Positions 11,121 through 44,500 of a DNA stretch of 64,000 nucleotides are shown one piece after another (positions within the stretch are counted from its first letter, which is position 1; each line of letters begins with the position of its first letter). The DNA lies in assembly GCA_025642075.2 (NCBI GenBank), contig JAODUO010001585.1:1-64000 (forward strand), in the 5' to 3' direction. The notes below the pieces were generated by a model. That model ran no database searches and was not told the origin of the DNA. It saw only the letters and a list, made by a program, of their open reading frames with translations. Source of the stretch: Ridgeia piscesae. Its lineage: Eukaryota; Annelida; Polychaeta; Sabellida; Siboglinidae. The position numbers and the translations under genes are program-made.

Positions 11121-12293
11121 TTTTATATCAGACGTGATCCAAGGCTTTGAATTAGGATAAACAGTCACAGTTTTCATTGGAATGGTAGAGTCCATGCAAA
11201 AGGTAATGTAGTCCGTAATGATAGAAGCATGTTCATTTAAGTTCACGGAATCAGGTGCAAACACACCCCAATCTGTGCAAGCCAGAGATCCCTGGAGCTG
11301 CATGGTGGCATCCTGAGTCCATTGTCGAACCTTGACCTTGGTCGGCTTGACTCTCTTCAACAGTTGACGATACGCTGGGATGAGGTTGATGACATTGTGA
11401 TCGGCACGACCGAGGGGAGGGTGAGCACGAGCGGAGTAAGCACTGGGAATATTCCGATAGCATAAATCTATTGTCTTGTTGTTCCTTGTTGGCACATGAA
11501 CATATTGATGAAATGACGGTAACGCAGTATCCAACGTGCAGCTGTTAAAGTCGCCCATAACAAACACAGGAGCGTCCGGGTAGCGTAACAACATTGACTG
11601 GGTGTAAGAAGCTATTGTGTCGGCTGCGGCGAGAGCGTCTGCACTGGGTGGAACATAAACACAACATAATACAATGTTGCTAAATTCCCGCGGTAAATAG
11701 AACGGGCGAACAGACAGCGTCAACAATTCCAAGTTCGGTGAACAGAGTGTGGTGTGTATTTTAACGTTGGAACACCACCGATTGTTTATGTAAATGCACA
11801 AACCCCCTCCTCTCGTCTTGCCCGATTCTTTGGTTCGGTACACAGTAAACCCGTCCAGAATTATGTCATCGTCTGGACGGGTAGAGTCCAGCCATGTCTC
11901 ACAAAAGGCCATCACGCAGGCCTCTCGATAGACGTTGTCGTATCGGCACTTTGCGTGAAGCTCGTCAATTTTGTTGTACAACGACTGGACGTTTGCAAAT
12001 ACAACAGATGGTAGGGGTGGTTTTGCCGGTCGTCTACGAAGTCTGTTCTTTACACCACCACGCCTACCTCGTTTGCGTTTCTTGGACGCATCTTGTGTGG
12101 TGTTGACAGTCGGCATCAGCGGCCGTGAAGACGGCGGATGTGGAGGCGGGCGTAGCCGAAGCAGTTCATTCCGCGTGTAAACGAACCCGCCATGTTGTTG
12201 GGTGTGGTCTTCGGGTCGAAGACCAGAACATAAGTCGCTCAAGAGCACGAACAAGCATAACAATATACACAATACCTTTACCATTGAAGGCAT
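11064..12293 (-). pseudogene. LINE AP-endonuclease-like ORF
   Basis: 409-codon minus-strand frame. A hydrophobic N-terminus is followed by a basic stretch (KKRKRGRRGG) and an exonuclease-endonuclease-phosphatase domain from about residue 95. Visible motifs: NVQSLYNKIDEL, FCETWL (catalytic Glu), TRGGGLCIYIN, VYVPPSA, MGDFNSC and GRADHNVI (the S/ADH motif). The domain nicks target DNA to prime reverse transcription. The last codons run in the wrong frame after a deletion in an A8 tract near 11117-11124, so the native ORF would continue into the RT. Confidence 0.88.
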
Positions 12294-12423
12294 GCTGCAC
12301 TAAAGAAGTCAATGTCGCATTAAGATTTGTAGAACGAGTTTGAAGATATGTAAATAAACATTAGAAAACAGCTGGAGATCAGTGAGTCGTGTGTCGCAGC
12401 CGAGCAGCGCCACCTACTCCCTA

Positions 12424-14330
12424 CTTCAGGGGTTTGTGATCAATATGAACCGACGACCCTCCAAGTACGGCTGAAACTTTCTGACACCCCAGTAGAGTCC
12501 GAGAGCTTCCTTCTCGATTTGAGCAAACTTCTTTTCCGTTTGTGTTAGTGAGCGCGATGCATACGCTACCGGTCGTTCACTTCCGTCCGGCATCCGATGT
12601 GATAAGACGGCGCCCAGGCCATACGACGAACTGTCGCATGCCACAACCACGGGCAAGTCCGGGTTGAAGTGAGTAAGGACTCGATCCTGAAACAGCATTT
12701 CTCTCACGGTTCTGAACGCACACTCCTGCTCTTTGCCCCAGATCCAGTGTTCGTCTTTCTGCAAAAGTCTATGCAGTGGTGCAAGATGTGTAGCCAGGTC
12801 TGGTAAGAAACGTGCATAGTACTGCACCATTCCCAAGAACGATCTCAACTGTCCAACGTTCTGAGGACTAGGCAAGCCTGCCATAGCTTGCACTTTCTTT
12901 GGTGACTGGTGTAGTCCCTCGGCAGTGATGACATGGCCCAAGTACTCAACTGAGTTCTGCAGAAATTTGCATTTCTCTCTGTTGGCCTTTAGTCCATGTT
13001 CCTCTAGTCGTCCCAGTACCTTGTCAAGGGCTTTCAGATGTTCTTCTCGAGTTCTGCCTGTGACAATGATGTCGTCAAGATAGCACTGGACACCCGGAAT
13101 ACCTTGTAGGACTTGGTCCATTGCTCTTTGCCATACCGCTGGTGCTGATGCCACTCCATACGGTAATCGTTGATACTGGTACAGTCCGCGATGTGTGTTA
13201 ACAGTCAGGTAAGTCTTCGATTCTTCCTCAACCTCCATCTGAAGGTACGCCTGTCGTAGATCAATTACGCTGAACTGTTGACCACCACTCAGATTTGCGT
13301 AGATCTCTTCAATTCGTGGCAGGGGGTACTCATCCACGTCGAGCTGTGAATTTATTGTCACTTTGAAATCACCGCAAATTCGAACTTCACCGTCCTTCTT
13401 GATTGGTGTGACTATCGGCGCTGCCCACTCACTGTGAGTCACACGCTTCACGATCCCTTCTGCTTCCAATTGGTCCAACCCTCGCTCAACAGCTGGCTTT
13501 CGTGCAAATGCGACAGGTCTGGCTTTCCAGAATCGTGGTTTCGGCTCTTCTTTCAGTTGGATCCGTGCTTTGATGTTCAATAACCGTCCGAGTTCGTCAG
13601 AGAACACCGCTGCATGTCTGTCGAGCACATCTCGGAAACCAGACTGCGTCTCTAGATGCATTAGAGGCCAGTTCAAACGGATGGAGTGCAACCACTCCCG
13701 ACCAAGCAGTGTAGGTCCAATTCCTTTCATCACATACAACTGAAGATACTTGCTTTGTTCTCCATAACGAACTTTAACTGACAACACGCCCAACGGTTTC
13801 ACAGTTTCTCCCGTATATGTGTGTAGCTGTAGAGTGGTGCTTTCTAACGGTACATGCCGCAGCTGTTCATGATATTTCTCCTCCCCGATGACAGAGACAG
13901 CTGAGCCCGTATCTAACTCCATCACAAGTTCTCTGTTTTCAACTTCCATCGTCACGGAAATTGGCTTCCGGTCATTTCCTTTGGACACTCGGTACAGTCC
14001 TGTCCAATCATGTCGCTCGGCGTCTTCGTTGCCTTGCATGACGTGCAATGGCGTTGCCGGTGGCTGTTTGTTAGCCTTCTGTCGGCATGCCTTTCGAATA
14101 TGACCGACTTTACCACACTGGTAACATTTCTCCGTGATAAATGGACATACTTTTGGATTGTGTTGTCCGTTGCACCTGTAACACTTTGACACGGTGTCTG
14201 CACGCTGAGACTGTCGCTGGTTAGTGTTTCTTGGCATCGCTTTACTGTTCTGTTGTCTAGGCTGTCTACTGCAGCTGTCTAATTTGTGCACTCTTGAACG
14301 TCTCGGTTGGCTTGTTCTATTGCCAGACAT
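12424..14330 (-). pseudogene. Gypsy pol, proximal part: nucleocapsid, protease, RT, RNase H
   Basis: Minus-strand frame of ~634 codons. Near the start are two CCHC zinc knuckles (CYRCNGQHNPKVC and CYQCGKVGHIRKAC). Then an aspartic protease (MELDTGSAVSVIGEE), the reverse transcriptase (FSVIDLRQAYLQMEV, RLPYGVASAPAVWQ, catalytic YLDDIIV) and an RNase H domain (VVACDSSSYGLGAVLS, ...EKEALGLYWGVRKF). It overlaps the gag frame by 52 bp in the -1 phase, so expression by -1 frameshifting is likely. A one-base loss just before the LINE insertion shifts the last codons; the LINE then splits the RNase H domain. Confidence 0.92.
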
Positions 14331-14845
14331 CGTCTCACGGCAATTTCGAATGTTAAATCATCGAGTTTCTCTCTCAACAGATCTCTGAGCATCTTGTCAT
14401 CTCGTATGCCAGATACCAAACGGTCTCGCAAACGTTCGGCTCGCGTTACGTCACTGAATTTGCATTCACTTGCCAAATGCTTCAGCGTTGCGACGTAATC
14501 GCAGACAGATTCACTAACCTGTCTCGATCGATTGTCAAACTCGTATCGAGCAACCAATGCTGATTTCTCTGGCTTTGTGTGTTTTTGCAACCGGTCCACT
14601 ATCACTGAATACGTTACCTCAGCGTCTTTCGGTGTGGCTGGTACCAACAAGTCTTTGAGCAGCTGATATGTCTCCGTGGACACATTCGACAATAAAATTG
14701 CCTTTTTTGTTTGATCGTCAGTTACTCCGTTCGCAAGGAAGTAACAGTCCAACTGTTCCTTATAAGCTTCCCAGTCGGCACCTTGGTTATACTTCATTAC
14801 TTTGCCGAAGCTGAACGACGTTCTGCCCTCTTCGCCCATTTTCAA
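14279..14845 (-). CDS. Gypsy gag (capsid region)
   Basis: 188-residue frame on the minus strand, the first ORF after the primer-binding site. It has the helical, charged composition of retrotransposon capsid (WEAYKEQLDCYF, KKAILLSNVSTETYQLL, VSESVCDYVATLKHLA ... RLRDRLVSGIRDD), matching the usual Retrotrans_gag layout. The zinc knuckles sit in the overlapping pol frame. The start is the first Met after the leader. Intact in this copy. Confidence 0.85.
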   Translation of the reverse strand: MKMGEEGRTSFSFGKVMKYNQGADWEAYKEQLDCYFLANGVTDDQTKKAILLSNVSTETYQLLKDLLVPATPKDAEVTYSVIVDRLQKHTKPEKSALVARYEFDNRSRQVSESVCDYVATLKHLASECKFSDVTRAERLRDRLVSGIRDDKMLRDLLREKLDDLTFEIAVRRCLAIEQANRDVQECTN

Positions 14846-14951
14846 CTTATCTTTCGAAGCAGAAAACCACGCCGCATCAAAGTTATTTTGTTTTCCAACA
14901 TTCGTTGTCTAGCCGCACTCACAGTAGTCTTGCATGATCCGTGACCAACCA

Positions 14952-14971
14952 GGATCCCACCCTCGTCGTCA
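14952..14971 (-). other. Primer-binding site, tRNA-Ser-like
   Basis: On the minus strand TGACGACGAGGGTGGGATCC begins 8 bp inside the 5' LTR. From memory of animal tRNA-Ser(GCT) 3' ends it is complementary to the CCA end and acceptor/T arm with ~3 mismatches. Mag-type gypsy elements use tRNA-Ser. The tRNA match is recalled, not searched. Confidence 0.6.
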
Positions 14972-14979
14972 ATTTGTTA

Positions 14980-15151
14980 TGTCTTATAACAAAAACTAAT
15001 ATAATACAGAAACAACTCACATTGTGCCAAAACCAATTTAATCACTCGACAACCGACGTTTGTAACTGTCTCGTATAATACAGCCGCTGTGATTGGTCAA
15101 GTCCCATGAAGTCCATTTAAAATACCGGCAAGTGCCGCACGGTACCTAACA
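14980..15151 (-). repeat. 5' LTR (172 bp)
   Basis: Direct copy of 7537-7708, with TG...CA termini in element orientation. It should contain the element promoter. It ends ~670 bp from the ARIH1 start codon. Confidence 0.93.
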
Positions 15152-15156
15152 CATGT
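15152..15156. repeat. Target-site duplication (CATGT), right
   Basis: Identical to 7532-7536. Confidence 0.85.
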
Positions 15157-15420
15157 GAGCTAGGCTAATTAAAAACTCGGAATCGTTTGCATTTGATCTG
15201 CAAAATGCGACATCATCTTCCCACCGAGATATAAAGGTACGTAGGCCGTCTTACCCAATATTTTTTATACAGTACTATGTACGACCTAATCAGGCAAATA
15301 TAGCGCGGCAAAATTACAAAGGTGCATGTATAGGCATGCATGTGCGCTTATAGATTTCTAGTCTAACACAGATGCACACTTTACCCGTACAGATTTTGGT
15401 ACTCATTCTAGGGCTACGCT

Positions 15421-15819
15421 ATCGTGAGCGGCAAACAATAAGTGGCGCCGTCTATCGGTAATGGTGAACCCAATTCGTCGAAATTACCCAACAGAGGGCA
15501 GTAAGATTTTTAGCTCTCGCGAAGGTGACGTCACGTTCGGTCATAATTTTACGTAAACGTTACATTAAGCGTTTATGCATTATGCGTATTATAATTTTTT
15601 ATTTATTTTGCAAATGATTCAGATGGCAATTTATTCCTTAGATACGTTGACCAGTATGTTTTCGTTAAATTACAGAGGCCAGCTTCGTCTAACCGAAGGT
15701 GACGTCATGCGCGTAAACACCAACTTCCATGAAAGTCGACGAATCTCGGTAGTGGTTAATATTGAATTCGGGTACAAGTTTGAAATTTTAACCACGTCTA
15801 GGGTATTGAAATTATAATC
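15421..15819 (+). promoter_or_regulatory. Probable ARIH1 promoter/5'UTR with two CRE sites
   Basis: The ~400 bp before the ATG contains two perfect palindromic cAMP-response elements, TGACGTCA at 15526-15533 and 15700-15707. Each lies in the wider shared string CGAAGGTGACGTCA. Similar flanking words (AAATTAC and CAGAGG before, CGTAAAC after) suggest a partial duplication. CREB/ATF sites are typical of housekeeping promoters. The transcription start is not determined; the second CRE may lie in the 5'UTR. Confidence 0.55.
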
Positions 15820-39142
<23,323 letters not shown>

Positions 39143-41540
39143 GCACGGTTCAGCGGCGTCTCACAGGTGGCGCATTCCAAGTAACGCAAGTGATGTCACA
39201 GATTCTACCATTATGCCATTTTATTTGACTGGACATCGCCAAGGCTGGATTAACAATAGCAGAACACTAGTGTTAAAAGTATTACTATTCTACACGTTCG
39301 GCTGGTTAGTCGGGTTTTGTTTGTGTAAATTGTTTGCGGCGTTGATGAAGAAGAACGTTGGCGACATCTCAAAATCGTCTGGCTTATAACCCTTATGACA
39401 TTGCCTGGGGCAGAGTCCGTTTCCATAGTTACCGCTGATTAAGCCGCCTTTTGTCGACCCTTGAAATCGTAGTTGTTGTAATATGAGTAATTAGTGATGG
39501 CAGCAGCAACAAAACCGAAAGTGAAACTGGTCATACAGCTGACTGTTCTTGATATACATGTACAAGTTTATCCTTTCCGTGCTATGTGTATATTACATGC
39601 AACTTTCTGCAGCCATCACACATACACAATGTACAGACAAGCAGTCGTATATACGTGTAAACGAAAATTTTTGACTGCTGTCATTCTTGAATTCTGCAAT
39701 TGATGTGTGCAGGATGTAATTGTTGCCTGGACATGTTTCACTTTTCGTTTGGTGGTTTTCAATAGATTTAGTAAATGACATTGGTTCTGATAGAGAGACC
39801 AGAGAGTATACTTTGTTGATTATCAGTTTGTCAGGTTGATGCATTTTGTGCATCTGTAAAACCTTCTTTGAAAATGAACTGTACATAATTGTGAGGAAAC
39901 TTGCAAATAGTGCAACGTGTTGACAGTTATTTCCTAGTTGAGTTTAACCGATACAGATAGAAAGATTCAAAATGCTACCGTATTCCATGCATGCAAGATT
40001 CTGTTGCACTGTCGACCAGATAGGAGTTATACAATGGATTGTTCGTGAAGGTTGTCATGGGTTCTGGTTGACCACCATGGTAGAAAACCCAGGTCCTGAA
40101 TGTGGAATTAGATCTACTGGTTTGCTCAAGTCCGCCTTGTTTCTTGATACTTTTACATGTATTCATATAATGAAATAACATGCGCAAGTGTTCTGAAATT
40201 CGACTAGTGTGTTGCGATTAATTAAATCAAATGCATCTGTGTGGCCGTCTTATTGGTGGTAGGGATTAGGGTTATTCATGGAAGCCCCAGGGTTGTTCTG
40301 GGAAGTTCGTGGACATCAGGTACACTGGTGAGACCGCTGACCAGCTGTCCAACTGTCCAAAGCCGAGTTTATCCCACATTCACTGGACAAAGTGACCAAG
40401 TGCTTTTTCCGGTAAAATAAGGTGGTTTGCCTGCAGTTGTGTGGAATAATAATCGCGTGATGGTAAATTATTCAGCAGTCGAGTCTATGAATGCTCCCGT
40501 AGTTGTGCATTGTGTATATAATATAACAACCTGCTAGTTCACTAACTCGTTGAATCTTGTAATGTGCTGTAATGAAACGTCAACATCCCCAGAAGACTGT
40601 TACGCTCAAAAAGAGGACTCGGAGTCCAATATGTGAAACGTCAGTGGTTCAACCATCGAGGTTCATTTTGGTGTTGTTGAGTTATGAGAAACAAGTTATA
40701 GGGCAATGTTTCATCATCAGCCATGTAGGTCAATTTATTGCGAAGTTGTCTGTGGTTGAATTGATCCACCTAAAGAATTCAAGTTTTGAAGCAGAGAACA
40801 TCACGGCAAGATATTTACGTTTCAAATCACATATCATTGTGTCCAAAACACTGTTTAAAGATAAAATTCTAAATTGCAGTATTCAAGCTGGTAGTGAATT
40901 GTTTCTAGAAATGCAAACGTTGTTTTTTCACTGTATGTAGTTTGACTTTTTCTAAGTTTGTGAAATATACGTTGAAACCCAAATTGTTTCGGCCAGTCAG
41001 AAATAGAGAATTACAAAACAGAGGCATGCATTTTTAATCATTAAAATATATTGGATTATTCCATTTCGTGTTTCTTGTACCAACATTAAAGTTTTAAATA
41101 TACCACCATAGTTTGTATTTAAATTGTGCAAGAACATATATTTGAAAGAAATGTTCACCAAATTGTAAGCCTACACATTGACATGTGTTACAACCAGTTT
41201 GAGCGAGTTTTAGTAAAAGATTGATAATTCTGTATCAGAATTAAAACATGTATTTCCAAACATGTATTTAACATTATGACCTTTGAAGAGTGTTAACAAC
41301 CATTTTGGTTTTGCAAACAATGTGTAAGTTAATGAGTACTATTTTGGTGTTTTTTGCTAAATGTGGTAATTTTACGTCAGATCATTTCTGGTGTGTAGTT
41401 GTGAGTGTCAGATGACTGTCGATCGGTTGTTACTGAGGACGCCATCTTAAATTGACCAGGGGTTTCACTTCTCCATCTTCTGCTTATCAAGTGATTTTTG
41501 GTGTTTGTTTGTAAATGTTTGCAATAAAATTATTACAACA
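39143..41540 (+). other. ARIH1: Probable ARIH1 3'UTR
   Basis: About 2.4 kb between the stop codon and the 49-bp array. AATAAA lies at 41523-41528, the most convincing polyadenylation signal. Open frames inside (39105-39389 and 40572-40940) have no recognisable domain. The true 3' end is inferred only. Confidence 0.5.
41523..41528 (+). terminator. Candidate polyadenylation signal
   Basis: AATAAA downstream of ARIH1, followed by A/T-rich sequence and the minisatellite ~50 bp later. Confidence 0.45.
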
Positions 41541-41574
41541 TGACATCTAGTTTTACTGGAGCCATATTGCTCTT

Positions 41575-44500
41575 CCACCTTGTTCTCTTGTACGGGGGAG
41601 GTCTAGCTCCTCTACTGGTCCTTGTACAGTGGGAGGTCTAGCTCTTATACTGCTCGTCCTCCTGGTTCCCTTGTACAGGGAGAGGTCTAGCTCTTGCACT
41701 GCTCGTCCTCCTGGTTCCCTTGTACAGGGAGAGGTCTAGCTCTTACACTGCTCGTCCTCCTGGTTCCCTTGTACAGGGAGAGGTCTAGCTCTTCACTGCT
41801 CGTCCTCCTGGTTCCCTTGTACAGGGAGAGGTCTAGTTCTTGCACTGCTCGTCCTCCTGGTTCCCTTGTACAGGGAGAGGTCTAGCTCTTACACTGCTCG
41901 TCCTCCTGGTTCCTTTGTACAGGGAGAGGTCTAGCTCTTACACTGCTCGTCCTCCTGGTTCCCTTGTACAGGGAGAGGTCTAGTTCTTGCACTGCTCGTC
42001 CTCCTGGTTCCCTTGTACAGGGAGAGGTCTAGTTCTTGCACTGCTCGTCCTCCTGGTTCCCTTGTACAGGGAGAGGTCTAGCTCTTACACTGCTCGTCCT
42101 CCTGGTTCCCTTGTACAGGGAGAGGTCTAGTTCTTGCACTGCTCGTCCTCCTGTTCCCTTGTACAGGGAGAGGTCTAGCTCTTACACTGCTCGTCCTCCT
42201 GGTTCCCTTGTACAGGGAGAGGTCTAGCTCTTGCACTGCTCGTCCTCCTGGTTCCCTTGTACAGGGAGAGGTCTAGTTCTTGCACTGCTCGTCCTCCTGG
42301 TTCCCTTGTACAGGGAGAGGTCTAGTTCTTGCACTGCTCGTCCTCCTGGTTCCCTTGTACAGGGAGAGGTCTAGCTCTTACACTGCTCGTCCTCCTGGTT
42401 CCCTTGTACAGGGAGAGGTCTAGTTCTTGCACTGCTCGTCCTCCTGGTTCCCTTGTACAGTGGGAGGTCTAGCTCTTGCACTGCTCGTCCTCCTTGTTCC
42501 CTTGTACAGGGAGAGGTCTAGTTCTTGCACTGCTCGTCCTCCTGGTTCCCTTGTACAGGGAGAGGTCTAGCTCTTACACTGCTCGTCCTCCTGGTTCCCT
42601 TGTACAGGGAGAGGTCTAGCTCTTACACTGCTCGTCCTCCTGGTTCCTTTGTACAGGGAGAGGTCTAGTTCTTGCACTGCTCGTCCTCCTGGTTCCCTTG
42701 TACAGGGAGAGGTCTAGCTCTTGCACTGCTCGTCCTCCTTGTTCCCTTGTACAGGGAGAGGTCTAGCTCTTACACTGCTCGTCCTCCTGGTTCCCTTGTA
42801 CAGGGAGAGGTCTAGTTCTTGCACTGCTCGTCCTCCTGGTTCCCTTGTACAGGGAGAGGTCTAGCTCTTGCACTGCTCGTCCTCCTGGTTCCCTTGTACA
42901 GTGGGAGGTCTAGCTCTTGCACTGCTCGTCCTCCTTGTTCCCTTGTACAGGGAGAGGTCTAGTTCTTGCACTGCTTGTCCTCCTGGTTCCCTTGTACAGG
43001 GAGAGGTCTAGCTCTTACACTGCTCGTCCTCCTGGTTCCCTTGTACAGGGAGAGGTCTAGCTCTTACACTGCTCGTCCTCCTGGTTCCCTTGTACAGGGA
43101 GAGGTCTAGCTCTTGCACTGCTCGTCCTCCTGGTTCCCTTGTACAGGGAGAGGTCTAGCTCTTACACTGCTCGTCCTCCTGGTTCCCTTGTACAGGGAGA
43201 GGTCTAGCTCTTACACTGCTCGTCCTCCTGGTTCCCTTGTACAGGGAGAGGTCTAGCTCTTACACTGCTCGTCCTCCTGGTTCCCTTGTACAGGGAGAGG
43301 TCTAGTTCTTGCACTGCTCGTCCTCCTGGTTCCTTTGTACAGGGAGAGGTCTAGCTCTTACACTGCTCGTCCTCCTGGTTCCCTTGTACAGGGAGAGGTC
43401 TAGCTCTTGCACTGCTCGTCCTCCTGGTTCCCTTGTACAGGGAGAGGTCTAGTTCTTGCACTGCTCGTCCTCCTGGTTCCTTTGTACAGGGAGAGGTCTA
43501 GCTCTTACACTGCTCGTCCTCCTGGTTCCTTTGTACAGGGAGAGGTCTAGTTCTTGCACTGCTCGTCCTCCTGGTTCCTTTGTACAGGGAGAGGTCTAGC
43601 TCTTACACTGCTCGTCCTCCTGGTTCCCTTGTACAGGGAGAGGTCTAGTTCTTGCACTGCTCGTCCTCCTGGTTCCTTTGTACAGGGAGAGGTCTAGCTC
43701 TTGCACTGCTCGTCCTCCTTGTTCCCTTGTACAGGGAGAGGTCTAGCTCTTGCACTGCTCGTCCTCCTGGTTCCCTTGTACAGGGAGAGGTCTAGTTCTT
43801 GCACTGCTCGTCCTCCTTGTTCCCTTGTACAGGGAGAGGTCTAGCTCTTGCACTGCTCGTCCTCCTGGTTCCCTTGTACAGTGGGAGGTCTAGCTCTTGC
43901 ACTGCTCGTCCTCCTGGTTCCCTTGTACAGGGAGAGGTCTAGCTCTTACACTGCTCGTCCTCCTGGTTCCCTTGTACAGGGAGAGGTCTAGCTCTTACAC
44001 TGCTCGTCCTCCTGGTTCCCTTGTACAGGGAGAGGTCTAGCTCTTACACTGCTCGTCCTCCTGGTTCCCTTGTACAGGAAGAGGTCTAGCTCTTAAACTG
44101 CTCGTCCTCCTGGTTCCCTTGTACAGTGGGAGGTCTAGCTCTTGCACTGCTCGTCCTCCTGGTTCCCTTGTACAGGGAGAGGTCTAGCTCTTAAACTGCT
44201 CGTCCTCCTGGTTCCCTTGTACAGTGGGAGGTCTAGCTCTTAAACTGCTCGTCCTCTTGGTTCCCTTGTACAGTGGGAGGTCTAGCTCTTGCACTGCTCG
44301 TCCTCCTGGTTCCCTTGTACAGGGAGAGGTCTAGCTCTTAAACTGCTCGTCCTCCTGGTTCCCTTGTACAGTGGGAGGTCTAGCTCTTAAACTGCTCGTC
44401 CTCCTGGTTCCCTTGTACAGTGGGAGGTCTAGCTCTTGCACTGCTCGTCCTCCTGGTTCCCTTGTACAGGGAGAGGTCTAGCTCTTAAACTGCTCGTCCT

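Larger units (their letters stand above)
9260..12421 (-). mobile_element. Near full-length APE-type LINE nested in the gypsy pol gene
   Basis: A ~3.16-kb non-LTR element on the minus strand interrupts RNase H of the gypsy element. TACTT (minus AAGTA) occurs at 9255-9259 and 12422-12426 as a plausible 5-bp target duplication. Order: ~128-bp 5'UTR, endonuclease ORF, reverse transcriptase, short 3' region. The tail has no poly(A). Domain order and motifs fit the Jockey superfamily (CR1/L2/Rex1-like). The copy is dead: it has a one-base frameshift in an A-run near 11120 and a lesion at the RT active site. Confidence 0.9.
7537..15151 (-). mobile_element. Ty3/gypsy LTR retrotransposon, split by a nested LINE
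   Basis: Complete element on the minus strand: 5' LTR (14980-15151), primer-binding site, gag with zinc knuckles, protease, reverse transcriptase, RNase H, integrase, polypurine tract and 3' LTR (7537-7708). Without the LINE at 9260-12421 it is ~4.45 kb, compact for the group. No envelope frame is present. Protease-RT-RNaseH-integrase order defines Ty3/gypsy. The LTRs differ at 3 of 172 positions by eye, so the insertion is fairly recent. It is inactive because of the LINE, a frame break just before it, and a small deletion at the integrase C-terminus. The primer site suggests a tRNA-Ser-primed lineage, as in the Mag group. Confidence 0.93.

Noticed and set aside
40572..40940. 122-codon frame downstream of ARIH1
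   Set aside because: No recognisable domain, lies in the probable 3'UTR, and no splice or promoter evidence.
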